Of a DNA stretch of 64,000 nucleotides, positions 43,078 through 52,305 are shown one piece after another. How positions within the stretch are numbered: the stretch's first letter is position 1; the number at the start of each line of letters is the position of its first letter. The position numbers and the translations under genes are program-made. The notes under the pieces are model-generated. The model was not told the origin of the DNA. It worked only from the letters and a program-made list of their open reading frames with translations, and did not search any database. The stretch comes from Myxococcales bacterium. Lineage in GTDB: Bacteria; Myxococcota; UBA727; VGSZ01. Location: positions 1 through 64,000 of the forward strand of contig JAHFED010000006.1 of the NCBI GenBank assembly GCA_023248635.1. Reading direction: 5' to 3'.

Positions 43078-45627
43078 TCAACCCGCGTTTCGGACGCCGG
43101 CGGCGATGCCGAGGATGGTCGACAAGAGGGCACGATCCTCGACGACCGTGCGTTGGCCCTGGCGGCTGCGCTGCAAGAGCTCAACCTGGGCGCGGTGGAT
43201 GGGCTCGATGTAGGGATTTCTCAACGCGATGGAGCGCAGCAGGTGCGGCTCCTGGGCCAGCAGCGGCCCCTCCGTGATCGCCTCCACCTGTTGGATCGTG
43301 CGCGCGCGGGCCTCGAGCAGGCGCAAAGCCAGCGGCGAGCCTTCTTGGTCGAGGGAGAGATAGGCGCGGAAGATTCCCTCATCGCTCTTGGCCAGGCTCA
43401 TCTGCAGGTTGTCGAGCAGCGAGCGAAAGGCCGGCCAACCTGCGAGCATGCGCCGACACAGCGGCACACCGAGCGAATCAAAGGCTGCGTCGGCGCCGTA
43501 CCAGCCCGGCAGGTTGAGACGGTTCTGCGTCCACGACATCACCCAGGGGATGGCCCGCAGGTTCTCGAGCGTCGGAGCCTGGCCATGCCGCCGCACGGGC
43601 CGCGAGGCGACTTTCAGACGCGCGATCTCCTCGATGGGTGTGACCGCCGTGAAGAAACGCATGAAGTCGGGGTCGGCCACCAGCTCCCGGTAGGCAGCCC
43701 GGCTGGTCGCTGCCGCCTGGGCCATGGCGTTGAGAAAACCCTGCTCGTGGGCGTTATCGGTGGGGACCGGCGCGCTGGCCGCCAGCAACAGTCCATAGAG
43801 CCCCTGCTCCAGGTTGCGCCGGGCGAGGGCGGGGTCGCCGTATTTGTCAGCGAGGGCTTCGCCTTGCTCGGTGAGACGTAGGCCGGCCCCGATGGTGCCC
43901 GGCGGTTGGCCGAGAATGGCGCGGGCCAGTGGTCCTCCCCCGCGACCCAAGGACGTTCCGCGACCATGAAAAAAGCGCCAGGGGACGCCGGCGTCGGCGC
44001 AGACCGCTGCGATCTCCTGCTGGGCCCGATAGAGGCCGAAGAAGGCGGCGATGGGGCCCGCGTCTTTGTTGCTGTCGGAGTAGCCGAGCATGATCTCCTG
44101 CACGTCGGCAGCACCCAGGGCCGCGCGGTAGGCTGGGCTCTGCAGCAGGGACCCCATGATGAAAGGTCCCCGCTCGAGATCTTTCAAGGTCTCGAACAAA
44201 GGCACCGGCAGCACCCGGGCCCCCGCTTCCCGGGCGACGATCAGGACCTCCAGCAGGTCGCTGACGTCGTCGGTCATGGACACGATGTAGCGGGTGTCGG
44301 CGAGACCCCGCTCGCGCAGCACCCGCAACGGACCCACCACCAGCTCGATGGCCGTCGAGCCCAGCTCTCCCACGCCGAGAAAGGGCCGGCGGCTGCGCAG
44401 CTCGCCCTCCAACAAGGCTCGACGTCCGGCCTCGTCGCAGTCGGCGTAGTCGCTGACACCGGCGTGGTGAAAGAGCTCGGCCACGGCGCGGCCGAGATGA
44501 AGGGAATGCTCGCGCACATCGAGCTGCGCCAGTCGCCGCCCGAGCACGCGCGCCAAACAGCGGGCCCGCGCCAACAACGTCGTCGCCGTTCTGACCTGGC
44601 CCGCCGCCATCAGCTCCTGCGCGACCTGCTCGAGGGCCGGACCGGGATCGAAGCTGGGGTCTGCATCCAGGGCCCGCACCGCCGCCTCGATGCGCTGGCG
44701 AAAGGGTTCCGTCGACGTCGACGTCGGGGGCGGCGACGTCGGCAGGCGCAGCTGGTGTTGGCTGACAACGGCGAAGAGGCCGATGAGCTCGGTGCTCAAG
44801 ATGCGATCGGCTTCGCGCTGGTGGGCCAGCAGCGTCTCGCGCGTGACCTCCGCGGTGACGTTGGGATTGCCGTCGCGATCACCGCCCATCCAGGAGTGCA
44901 GCCCCAGAGGGAGACCGGCCTGCAGCGGCCGCCCGAAGTGCGTCGCGAAAGCCCGGCGCAAGGACTGTTCGACGTCGACCAGAGCCGCTGCCAGCACCGA
45001 TACGTAGGCGAGCCCCCCCTTCACCTCGTCTTGCACCGTCGGCGAGCGGTCGCGGAGCTCCGCCGTGCCAAAGAGGGCCTCGACCCGCGCAGCGATGCGC
45101 TCACGTACGCCGTCGCCGCCGTCGGTGGCGATGTCGAGCTCATCGAGGTTGCTGGCGATGGCTGCCAGATGCTCGCGCACCGTGCGCCGACGCATCTCGG
45201 TGGGGTGGGCCGTGAAGGTCAACAGCAGCGGCGTCGACGCAATCAACTCCTCGATGTCGTCGGCGCTGTGGCCGCGCTCCTTCAGCTCGCCGAGAGCTGC
45301 GTGCAGGCTTTGCTTACCCCCGCCGGTGCTCTTCTTGCGACGTCGCACACGCTCGTGCTCTTCGGCGAGGTTGACCAGGTTGAAGTAGAGGCCGAAGGCC
45401 CGCACCACGGTCTCCAGCTCCAGCGACGACAAGGCCGCGAGGCGCGCTTTGACGTCGGCGCCGTCGTCGGAAGGCGCTAACTTATTTCCGTCGAGTCGTC
45501 GGCGCTCCACCAACATCGTCCGCAGGGACTCCACCAGTGAAAAGGCTGCCGAGCCGGCTTGTTCGCGGAGCACGTCGCCCAAGATGGCGCCCAGGTCATG
45601 GACGTCGTCGGACAGGGTGCGTGTCAC
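43078..45627 (-). CDS. ppc: Phosphoenolpyruvate carboxylase
   Basis: This 849-residue anaplerotic enzyme forms oxaloacetate from PEP and bicarbonate. The catalytic His lies in LTFTAHPTEMRRRTV (about residue 139). Other signatures are GLHSWMGGDRDGNPNVTAEV, EIMLGYSDSNKDAGPIAAFF and FFHGRGTSLGRGGGP, and the C-terminal GIAAGVRNAG stands for the usual GMRNTG end. The start is a GTG, as no nearer ATG keeps the N-terminal helices. It lies 22 bp downstream of the TSP3-type gene at 45650 on the same strand. Confidence 0.96.
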   Translation of the reverse strand: MTRTLSDDVHDLGAILGDVLREQAGSAAFSLVESLRTMLVERRRLDGNKLAPSDDGADVKARLAALSSLELETVVRAFGLYFNLVNLAEEHERVRRRKKSTGGGKQSLHAALGELKERGHSADDIEELIASTPLLLTFTAHPTEMRRRTVREHLAAIASNLDELDIATDGGDGVRERIAARVEALFGTAELRDRSPTVQDEVKGGLAYVSVLAAALVDVEQSLRRAFATHFGRPLQAGLPLGLHSWMGGDRDGNPNVTAEVTRETLLAHQREADRILSTELIGLFAVVSQHQLRLPTSPPPTSTSTEPFRQRIEAAVRALDADPSFDPGPALEQVAQELMAAGQVRTATTLLARARCLARVLGRRLAQLDVREHSLHLGRAVAELFHHAGVSDYADCDEAGRRALLEGELRSRRPFLGVGELGSTAIELVVGPLRVLRERGLADTRYIVSMTDDVSDLLEVLIVAREAGARVLPVPLFETLKDLERGPFIMGSLLQSPAYRAALGAADVQEIMLGYSDSNKDAGPIAAFFGLYRAQQEIAAVCADAGVPWRFFHGRGTSLGRGGGPLARAILGQPPGTIGAGLRLTEQGEALADKYGDPALARRNLEQGLYGLLLAASAPVPTDNAHEQGFLNAMAQAAATSRAAYRELVADPDFMRFFTAVTPIEEIARLKVASRPVRRHGQAPTLENLRAIPWVMSWTQNRLNLPGWYGADAAFDSLGVPLCRRMLAGWPAFRSLLDNLQMSLAKSDEGIFRAYLSLDQEGSPLALRLLEARARTIQQVEAITEGPLLAQEPHLLRSIALRNPYIEPIHRAQVELLQRSRQGQRTVVEDRALLSTILGIAAGVRNAG

Positions 45628-45649
45628 GGCTCGCTCCGATCAGGCGGGC

Positions 45650-47581
45650 TCAACGATGCCCATCGCGGCGACGCCCGGCGCCCAACAGCGCTGCGGCGAG
45701 CACCCCGATCAGCGCCAGCGAGGGCCCGTGCGGCAGGGCGGTGCTGGTGCACTCGCACGTCGCTGTGGGTTCGCGCGCGCCACCGCCTTCGCCCTCGCCA
45801 CCGTCGCCCTCCCCTTCTCCCTCCCCTTCTCCCTCCCCTTCTCCCTCCGTTTCTCCCTCCCCTTCTCCTTCGCCTTCCCCTTCGCCTTCCCCTTCGCCTT
45901 CCCCCTCCCCTTCGCCTTCGCCTTCGCCTTCCCCTTCGCCTTCCCCTTCCCCTTCGCCTTCCCCTTCCCCTTCGCCTTCCCCTTCCCCTTCCCCTTCCCC
46001 TTCGCCAGCGACGACGTCTTCGTCGGTGAGGCCATCGCAATCGTCGTCGGCGCCGTCGGCAGTCACGTCGTCGGCGGCCAGAGGAGAGCCCGGCGTGCCC
46101 TCGCACTCCACGGTTTGGTTGTCGTCGCCGCACGCCAGGGCGCCGGCCGCTGCGCACACACCGCTGCCCACGGTGCAAGCCGCGCCGAGGTTGGCCCCGG
46201 CGCAATCCCCCAGGGGCTGGGGATCGAGGCCATCGCGCAGGCCGTCGTCGTCGGTGTCTGGATCGCGGGGGTTGGTGCCGAGAGCCGCCTCCTGCGCCTG
46301 GGTGAGGGCGTCGTCGTCGACGTCGTCGTCGCAGATGTCGCCGAAGAGATCGCCGTCGAGGTTTGCCTGGTTGGTGTTCACCGCGTCGTTGCAGTTGTCG
46401 CAGGCGTCGCCGACGTCGTCGTTTTCGCCGTCGTCTTGGTCGACGTTGTCGATCTGTCGGCAGTTGTCGCAAGCGTCGCCGATGCCGTCACCGTCTTCAT
46501 CGAGCTGATCGACGTCGGTGTCGCTGGGGCAGATGTCGCAGACATCGCCGAAGACATCGTCGTCGTTGTTGGCCTGGTCACTGTTGGGCGCGGCGGCGCA
46601 GTTGTCGCAGCCGTCGCCGGCGCCGTCGACGTCGCTGTCGGCTTGGGCCGGGTTGTCCAAGAGATCGCAATTGTCGCAGGCATCGCCGAAGACGTCGCCG
46701 TCGCGGTTTTGCTGGTCGACGTTCGCCACCCCGGTGCAGTTGTCGCAGGCGTCGCCGATGTCATCGCTGTCGGCGTCGTCTTGGTTGGCGTTGGTGGTGT
46801 CGGCGCAGTTGTCACAAGGGTTGCCGACGTCATCGCTGTCTGCGTCGGCCTGGTTGGTGTTGGCATCGGCCGGGCAATTGTCGCAATTGTCGCCGACGCC
46901 GTCGTTGTCTCCGTCGGCTTGGTCGAAGTTGTCGACGCCCAGGCAGTTGTCGCAAGCGTCATCGACGCCGTCGCTGTCGCTGTCATCACCGCTGTTGGCA
47001 TCGTTGGGGCACGCGTCTTCGGTGTCGACCACGCCGTCGCCGTCGAGGTCACCGATCACCGCGAAGGCAAAGGTCGTCTTCGCGTTCTTGTCGTTGCTCG
47101 AGCTGTTGTTGCCATCGACGTCGTTGACCCCCACGGCCAAGGTGAAGGAGCCCGGCCGCAACCCCCCCAGCGTGAACACCCAGGTGAAGCTGCCATTGCT
47201 GAAGGGCTGCTTCGACACATCGCGCACTGCCGTGGTGGTCGCGTTGGGACAGCCGCCGACACCGCCGGTGCCGCAGAATTGGTAGCCGTTGCCGCCGACG
47301 AAGACGCCGGCGTTGGTGGTGACGCTGGCGGCGAAGGCGGCCTTGCGGTTGGCGCCAGCGTCGATGTTCGACGTCATCACCAGCCGGAACACCGCGGACC
47401 CTCCTTCGAGCAGGGGGCCGACATTGTCGAGCGAAACGTCGATGGTGGGCGGTGTGTTCGGAGCCGAGCTCTTGCTGTGGCAGCTCGTGCACGACGTCGC
47501 CAGCCCGTAGACGCTGGCCGAGGTGCGCGCTTGGGCGGCGGAGGCAGCAAAGACGACAAGGACCAAAGCGAGGAAACGCAT
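45650..47581 (-). CDS. Surface protein with CxxCH motif, TSP3 repeats, Glu-Gly linker and MYXO-CTERM-like tail
   Basis: This 643-residue secreted protein has a signal peptide (MRFLALVLVVFAASAAQA). A heme-c-type motif CTSCH sits at residues 31-35. Next is an Ig-like beta domain (about 50-175, SFTWVFTLGGLRPGSFTLAV). About a dozen Cys-containing TSP3 repeats of the type DACDNCxxxxNxDQxDxDxD follow. A Glu-Gly linker of about 75 residues leads to TCECTSTALP, a hydrophobic helix and GRRRDGHR. The last part matches MYXO-CTERM sorting tails. The linker would span the envelope or a capsule layer. A single CxxCH may bind heme only if exported heme lyase acts on it. Confidence 0.9.
   Translation of the reverse strand: MRFLALVLVVFAASAAQARTSASVYGLATSCTSCHSKSSAPNTPPTIDVSLDNVGPLLEGGSAVFRLVMTSNIDAGANRKAAFAASVTTNAGVFVGGNGYQFCGTGGVGGCPNATTTAVRDVSKQPFSNGSFTWVFTLGGLRPGSFTLAVGVNDVDGNNSSSNDKNAKTTFAFAVIGDLDGDGVVDTEDACPNDANSGDDSDSDGVDDACDNCLGVDNFDQADGDNDGVGDNCDNCPADANTNQADADSDDVGNPCDNCADTTNANQDDADSDDIGDACDNCTGVANVDQQNRDGDVFGDACDNCDLLDNPAQADSDVDGAGDGCDNCAAAPNSDQANNDDDVFGDVCDICPSDTDVDQLDEDGDGIGDACDNCRQIDNVDQDDGENDDVGDACDNCNDAVNTNQANLDGDLFGDICDDDVDDDALTQAQEAALGTNPRDPDTDDDGLRDGLDPQPLGDCAGANLGAACTVGSGVCAAAGALACGDDNQTVECEGTPGSPLAADDVTADGADDDCDGLTDEDVVAGEGEGEGEGEGEGEGEGEGEGEGEGEGEGEGEGEGEGEGEGEGEGEGEGEGETEGEGEGEGEGEGEGDGGEGEGGGAREPTATCECTSTALPHGPSLALIGVLAAALLGAGRRRDGHR
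45785..46006 (-). repeat. GGCGAA/GGGGAG hexanucleotide repeat encoding the Glu-Gly linker
   Basis: About 222 bp of near-perfect 6-bp units encode alternating Gly and Glu on the minus strand, interrupted by one Thr and one Asp. Strand slippage would change the linker length in steps of two residues without breaking the frame. A shorter Glu-Gly run occurs in the lipoprotein gene at about 47798. Confidence 0.9.
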
Positions 47582-47692
47582 GGGCCGAGGATGCCCGTGC
47601 GTCGAGCTCCACTCAAGCCAAGGCGCCCGAGTGCCCGCCCCGGCAGCAGACCAAGCAGGCGGGCCTGGCGCATCAGGGGCGCTGCGGGCAGC

Positions 47693-49849
47693 ATGGAGGC
47701 GATGCCCAAGGAATGCGCCGTCGTCCTCTCTGCCGCTCTCGTCGCCGTCGCTGGGTCGCTGGGCTGTGTCGACTGGTCACTCCTGCCCGCCGCGGCCGAG
47801 GGTGAAGGCGAGGGGGAGGGCGAGGGTGAAGGTGAAGGCGGAGGGGAGCTCGATTGGCAGCCCATCGAATCGCCCGGCCTCAACACCGTCTTTTCCCTGT
47901 CGACGACGCGGGGTCGCATGTTTGCGGTCACCAATCAGGAGATCTTCGAGCGTTCGGGCACGACGTGGCAGAGCGTGCTGGCGGCCTCGTGCGGCAATGG
48001 CTTCCTCGGACCGGTGCATGTGTCCGACGGCGGCGACATCATCGTCGGTCTGGCCAACGGTGTCGGACGCGTTCGACGGGGCGCGAATCTCGGATCTTGT
48101 GAAGCCCTGATCATCGACGGTCAGGGTGCAGACACCAGTCCTCGCCGCAGCGTCGGCGTCGGCTGGGAGGGGTCTGCGGCCGGGCCCGGCGCCACGCTGG
48201 TGTGGGACGGCACCGACCTCGTGGTCTTCGACGTCAGCGGCGAAGCAGCGGACCGCCGCGTGGTCAGCACCACCTTGGTCAACGACAGCCCCCTGCGCGG
48301 CGGCACCTTCTTCTCCATCGCCGACGATGGGGCGACGCTGACCTTGAGCGATCGACGGGTCATCGGGCCGATCGACCCCGCCGACGGGCTCTCGGCTCTC
48401 CTCCTGGATGAAGATCCCGTGGCCGACGTCGTCGTCGGCGCCGGCGAAACGGCCTTGTTCAACCTCAGCTTCAGCAACAACGCCCGCGTGCTCGAGGTGG
48501 TCTGGACCAACGAAGCGAACCGTACCTTGCCCCTCTACGGCAATGACCTGGGGCAGTTCGACGCCGGCGATTTCTTCACCGCCTTCGCCGCCGACGTCGG
48601 GATCGCTCCGCGCGTGGCGGGCGTGGGTCCCTCGGGCTTGGTCGTGCGGGTCGGTCGCACGGGGGACATCGAGCTGCCCTCGGGGCCGCGCAACGGCTTT
48701 GCGACCCGCGTGATCCCTGGTGTGGACGGCGAGAGCTGGATGCTCGGTGACGAGGTCGTTTCCTTCTGGTCAGCGGCGTCGCTGGGGGCAGGGCTTGCGC
48801 CCGACAGCCGCGCCTCGCTCTCAATCGGCGGCCAGAGCGGCGGCGTCGCCGTGGGTGCGGGCGAGCTGGTGGTGCGCGATGACGCCGGCCAGCTGCGCCT
48901 GGTCGTTGATCTCGGCGCTGGCGAGCTTGCCATCCGCTCAGAGCCAACGGTTTCGAGTGCCGGCACCGGACCCCTGGGCGTGGGCGCGACGGTGGGGGGC
49001 GTGGTCACGGTGTATGACGTCGATCTCCTCACGGGCGGGCCCGTCGTCACCCGGCGCGTCCTCAATGCCGAACACTCGGCTTTCGGCGGCGGGGAATTCG
49101 TCGTCGTCGACGCGCTGTGCGCCAGCCCCACCTGCACCGTCGCCCACGACATCGATGGCCTTGAGCTGGTGTTTCTGGAGATCCTTTCCCAAGATCCAGT
49201 CACGACTCTCGGCTTGCGACGCTGCACCATCGCCGAGGAGCCCTTTGCGGTCACCTGTGACTCCCGCAGCACAGCCAGCGTCGCCGGCATCCCCCTCGTG
49301 AGTGCCGTCGATGCGTTCCGTGCCCAGGTCTCTTTGGTCGACACCAATCTCGCGTTGGCTTCCTTGCCCGGCGTCGTCGTGGTCGACGTCCGCGACGCGC
49401 CAACCAGAGCGATCGCGGTGGTCGGCGCCGACGGCGTCGCCGTGCCCACCGCGCTCAATGGCTGCCTCATCGTCCCCAGTCGTCTCGGCCGAAATCTCAC
49501 CCTGCTCGACATCGACGACATCAACGATCTGAACGCCCGACACTTCGGCAATTTCCCCATCAGCGACGTCATCGTCGCCGGCCCCCAGCTTTTGCTGGTC
49601 GGCGGCGGCAATCGTTTTGGCAACTTCGGCGCCGAGCAACTGGCGACCTTGCCCGCTCCCGATGATCCCTCGGCCCCCTGTCAGGTGGCTGGGGCCTTTG
49701 CGCCGCCCACGGAATTCCGGCCGCTCGGCCGCCTCCGGGCCCAGGGCGACATCGAAAGCGCCGCCTTCTTCGACGCCGACCCCGACGACGACGCCCCTTC
49801 CGAGCTCTACGTCGTCGACTTGGACGGTCAGATCTGGATCGTGCCCTGA
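47693..49849 (+). CDS. Large lipoprotein with Glu-Gly linker, unknown function
   Basis: This 718-residue predicted lipoprotein has signal MEAMPKECAVVLSAALVAVA and lipobox SLGC (Cys25). An acidic Glu-Gly linker follows at about 36-50. The rest is rich in beta strand, with repeated short hydrophobic stretches such as TLVWDGTDLVVFDV and VGVGATVGGVVTVYDVDLL, suggestive of a beta-propeller-like or repeat domain. A few Cys pairs are present (CASPTC, RRCTIAEEPFAVTC). No family was recognised. An ATG at 47702 is an alternative start. The TGA stop is the first codon of repeat copy C. It is divergent from the TSP3/CxxCH gene with a gap of about 110 bp. Confidence 0.8.
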   Translation: MEAMPKECAVVLSAALVAVAGSLGCVDWSLLPAAAEGEGEGEGEGEGEGGGELDWQPIESPGLNTVFSLSTTRGRMFAVTNQEIFERSGTTWQSVLAASCGNGFLGPVHVSDGGDIIVGLANGVGRVRRGANLGSCEALIIDGQGADTSPRRSVGVGWEGSAAGPGATLVWDGTDLVVFDVSGEAADRRVVSTTLVNDSPLRGGTFFSIADDGATLTLSDRRVIGPIDPADGLSALLLDEDPVADVVVGAGETALFNLSFSNNARVLEVVWTNEANRTLPLYGNDLGQFDAGDFFTAFAADVGIAPRVAGVGPSGLVVRVGRTGDIELPSGPRNGFATRVIPGVDGESWMLGDEVVSFWSAASLGAGLAPDSRASLSIGGQSGGVAVGAGELVVRDDAGQLRLVVDLGAGELAIRSEPTVSSAGTGPLGVGATVGGVVTVYDVDLLTGGPVVTRRVLNAEHSAFGGGEFVVVDALCASPTCTVAHDIDGLELVFLEILSQDPVTTLGLRRCTIAEEPFAVTCDSRSTASVAGIPLVSAVDAFRAQVSLVDTNLALASLPGVVVVDVRDAPTRAIAVVGADGVAVPTALNGCLIVPSRLGRNLTLLDIDDINDLNARHFGNFPISDVIVAGPQLLLVGGGNRFGNFGAEQLATLPAPDDPSAPCQVAGAFAPPTEFRPLGRLRAQGDIESAAFFDADPDDDAPSELYVVDLDGQIWIVP

Positions 49850-50065
49850 TCCGCGATCTCGCTGAACTTCGACCGCGGAGCGGTCTCGTTCATCTCCCTC
49901 GGGGATGCTCTTCTGGGAGGTCTGGTGCAGACCTCCCCCCGCGCCGGCAGAGCCGGACGCGGGGCCCCCCACCAACTCCGCGTTCCGCGGGCGCGCTTCA
50001 CGCGCACCATCCCGCATCTTTCCCATCTCGGAACGCGGTCGAACATCAAGCGGACGCGGGATGAG
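49847..50065 (-). repeat. Dispersed structured repeat, copy C (inverted relative to B, D and E)
   Basis: This 219-bp copy begins with the TGA of the rightward lipoprotein gene (TGATCCGCGATCTCGCTGAA) and runs to CGGACGCGGGATGAG. All main inverted repeats are kept: GACCGC..GCGGTC, GGGAGGTCTG..CAGACCTCCC and the CCCCGCG..CGCGGGG block. It separates two convergent genes, and the stop of the small gene at 50069 lies 4 bp beyond its far end. Confidence 0.88.
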
Positions 50066-50068
50066 ACC

Positions 50069-50308
50069 TCATTCGCCCAACGAAGAGGTCCCGGTGCCCG
50101 TCGGTGGCCGGCGTTTGACGCGTGACGGGTTCGTGCGCGCCCAGGCGATGCCGAAGACGATGACCACCACGGCCAGCAGCACCCAGGGCAAGGCGGTCGG
50201 CACATCGATTGCCGCCGCCTGCGGCGCCATCTCGAGCTCAAAATCGAAGACCGGAGCGCCGGCGTCGGGCGGAGCGCCCAGCGTCAGTGCGAAGGTGGAG
50301 AGGAGCAT
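50069..50308 (-). CDS. Small exported single-helix membrane protein
   Basis: This 79-residue protein has a signal-like start (MLLSTFALTLGAPPDAG), a short acidic linker, one transmembrane helix at about 40-60 (ALPWVLLAVVVIVFGIAWAR) and a basic C-terminal tail (NPSRVKRRPPTGTG). It sits downstream of the sulfate-type ABC operon on the same strand with a 120-bp gap, and ends at the edge of repeat copy C. No family was recognised. It is kept as a probable gene because of the clear membrane topology. Confidence 0.55.
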   Translation of the reverse strand: MLLSTFALTLGAPPDAGAPVFDFELEMAPQAAAIDVPTALPWVLLAVVVIVFGIAWARTNPSRVKRRPPTGTGTSSLGE

Positions 50309-50428
50309 GACGAGACGCCTTCACGCCCTGTGCCTCGTCGTACAGGTCCCATCTTCCGGTGCAGCACACTCGTGATCAGAGACGATCTTGTCCGCCGCCG
50401 CAGAATTGGCGCGCAGATGCGGGACAGA

Positions 50429-51433
50429 TCAGATCGCATAGTCCCCGAGAAAGACGCGGGCGTTGCGCACATCCAGGACGACGACGTCGCCCGCGCGCGC
50501 ACCGAGGGCCTCGAATTCGTCGCGACCGACGTCGACATCGACGCGCTCGCCGCCCTGCACCAGGCGCAACACCAGCTTCACCCGGGCTCCGACGATTTTG
50601 CTGCGCTCGACGGTCCCAAAGCGTCCAGCGCTGACGTCGTCGAGCGGCGCGCGGGTCAAGCGCACATCGGCCGGGCGCACGAAGGCGACGGCGTCGCGGC
50701 CGCCGACGCTGGGGGCCTTGAGCGGGCTGGCGCCGAGAAAGGATGCCGTCGCCGGCGTCGCGGGCTCGTCGTAGACCTCTTGAGGCGCGCCCATCTGGGC
50801 CACTTCGCCGTCCAACAACACGACGACGTGCTGGCTGACTTCGAGGGCTTCGTCCTGATCGTGCGTGACCAGCAGCGTCGTGGTGCGGGTCTCCTCGTGC
50901 AGGTGCGTGAGCCACTCTCGCAGCTCGGCCCGCACCCTGGCGTCGAGCGCTCCGAAAGGCTCGTCGAGCAGCAGCACCGCCGGCTCGGTGGCCAACGCGC
51001 GGGCAAAGGCGATGCGCTGGCGCTGGCCACCCGAGAGATCCGCCGGACGTCGTCGTCGAAGGTGCTCGAGCTGCACCAGCCGCAGCATCTCAGTGACGCG
51101 CGCCTCGATCTGCTCCCGCGGCTGTTTGCGCACCCGCAGGCCGAAGGCGATGTTGTCCTCGACGCTCAGGTGGGGAAAGAGCGCGTAACCCTGAAAAACC
51201 AGACCAATGCCCCGACACTGCACCGTCGTCGTCGTCACATCTCGACCGGCGATCAAGATGCGGCCCTTGTCGGCGATCTCGAGACCGGCGATCAAACGCA
51301 GCAGCGTCGTCTTGCCCGATCCCGAGGGACCGATCAGCGCGGTGATGGCCGCCGTCGGCGCCGAAAACGACACCCTGCGCACGATGGGAGCCGTGTCATA
51401 GCTCTTCTCCAGATCGACGACGTCGACGCTCAT
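50429..51433 (-). CDS. cysA: Sulfate/thiosulfate-type ABC importer, ATPase subunit
   Basis: This 334-residue ABC ATPase has Walker A GPSGSGKTTLLRLIAG, Q-loop FQGYALFPHLSVEDN, signature LSGGQRQRIAFARALA, Walker B LLLDEPFGALD and switch His LLVTHDQDEALEVS. The C-terminal ~100 residues form a regulatory OB/TOBE-like domain. Gene order with two permeases and a sulfate-type binding protein supports CysA rather than a molybdate system. The ATG overlaps the stop of cysW. Confidence 0.92.
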   Translation of the reverse strand: MSVDVVDLEKSYDTAPIVRRVSFSAPTAAITALIGPSGSGKTTLLRLIAGLEIADKGRILIAGRDVTTTTVQCRGIGLVFQGYALFPHLSVEDNIAFGLRVRKQPREQIEARVTEMLRLVQLEHLRRRRPADLSGGQRQRIAFARALATEPAVLLLDEPFGALDARVRAELREWLTHLHEETRTTTLLVTHDQDEALEVSQHVVVLLDGEVAQMGAPQEVYDEPATPATASFLGASPLKAPSVGGRDAVAFVRPADVRLTRAPLDDVSAGRFGTVERSKIVGARVKLVLRLVQGGERVDVDVGRDEFEALGARAGDVVVLDVRNARVFLGDYAI

Positions 51434-52305
51434 GGGTGCTGCCTCTCGGAGCGCCGCAGTCGAGGCCTCTCGCAGTGGTGCTCGGCGACCTTTTTGATGA
51501 CCAGCGTGATCAAGGCGAAGAGCGTCAATGCAGACGCCACGGACCAGCAGCCGACGAAGTCGTATTGGTTGTAGAGAATCTCGGCCTGCAACGGCATGGT
51601 GCTCGTCACCCCGCGGATGTGCCCGCTGACGACGGAGACGGCGCCGAATTCCCCCAGCGCGCGCGCGTTGGACAACACGACGCCGTAGCACAGAGCCCAG
51701 CGCACCTTGGGCAAGGTCACCACGAAGAAGGTCCGCCAGGCGCCGGCCCCCAGGGTGTAGGCGGCCTCTTCTTCGGCACAGCCTTGGGCCTGCAGCACGG
51801 GGAGCAACTCGCGCGCGACGAAGGGCAAAGTGACGAACCACGTCGTCAGCACGATCCCCGGGACCGCATAGATGAGGCGCAGCCCATGGGCCTCGAGCAG
51901 CGCACCAAAGACGCCACCGCGACCAAACAAGAGCACGAACAAGAGCCCAGCGACGATGGGCGACACGCTGAAAGGCAGGTCGACGACGCTGAGCAACAGG
52001 CCTTTGCCGGGAAAAGAAAAGCGCGCCAGCAGCCAGGCCGCAGCCACGCCAAAGACGACGTTGACGGGGATGACGACGACGGCAACGAAGAGGGTGAGCT
52101 GGATCGCATGCACGGTGTCGGGCTGAAGCAGGGCCGCAAACCAGGCACCGACGCCGGCGCGGAAGGCGAAAACGAAGACAGCGCCCAAGGGCACGAGCAG
52201 AAAGATCCCCAGGAAAGCCAGGGCGATGCCGATCAGCATCCGTCGCAGCCACCGGGGCTCCGTCGTCGCCGCTGCTGGCCCGTCCTCCGCCGTGCGCCTG
52301 CTCAT
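51430..52305 (-). CDS. cysW: Sulfate/thiosulfate-type ABC importer, permease CysW
   Basis: This 291-residue inner-membrane permease has about six helices. One is MLIGIALAFLGIFLLVPLGA. The EAA-type cytoplasmic loop is EEEAAYTLGAGAWRTFFVVT, preceding LPKVRWALCYGVVLSNARAL. GEFGAVSVVSGHIRGVTSTM is characteristic of CysW. It pairs with CysT to form the channel. Both ends overlap neighbours by ATGA (cysT upstream, cysA downstream). Confidence 0.9.
   Translation of the reverse strand: MSRRTAEDGPAAATTEPRWLRRMLIGIALAFLGIFLLVPLGAVFVFAFRAGVGAWFAALLQPDTVHAIQLTLFVAVVVIPVNVVFGVAAAWLLARFSFPGKGLLLSVVDLPFSVSPIVAGLLFVLLFGRGGVFGALLEAHGLRLIYAVPGIVLTTWFVTLPFVARELLPVLQAQGCAEEEAAYTLGAGAWRTFFVVTLPKVRWALCYGVVLSNARALGEFGAVSVVSGHIRGVTSTMPLQAEILYNQYDFVGCWSVASALTLFALITLVIKKVAEHHCERPRLRRSERQHP

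Noticed and set aside
45624-46472. Arg/Gly-rich frames opposite the Glu-Gly linker
   Set aside because: Low-complexity shadows of the hexanucleotide repeat.
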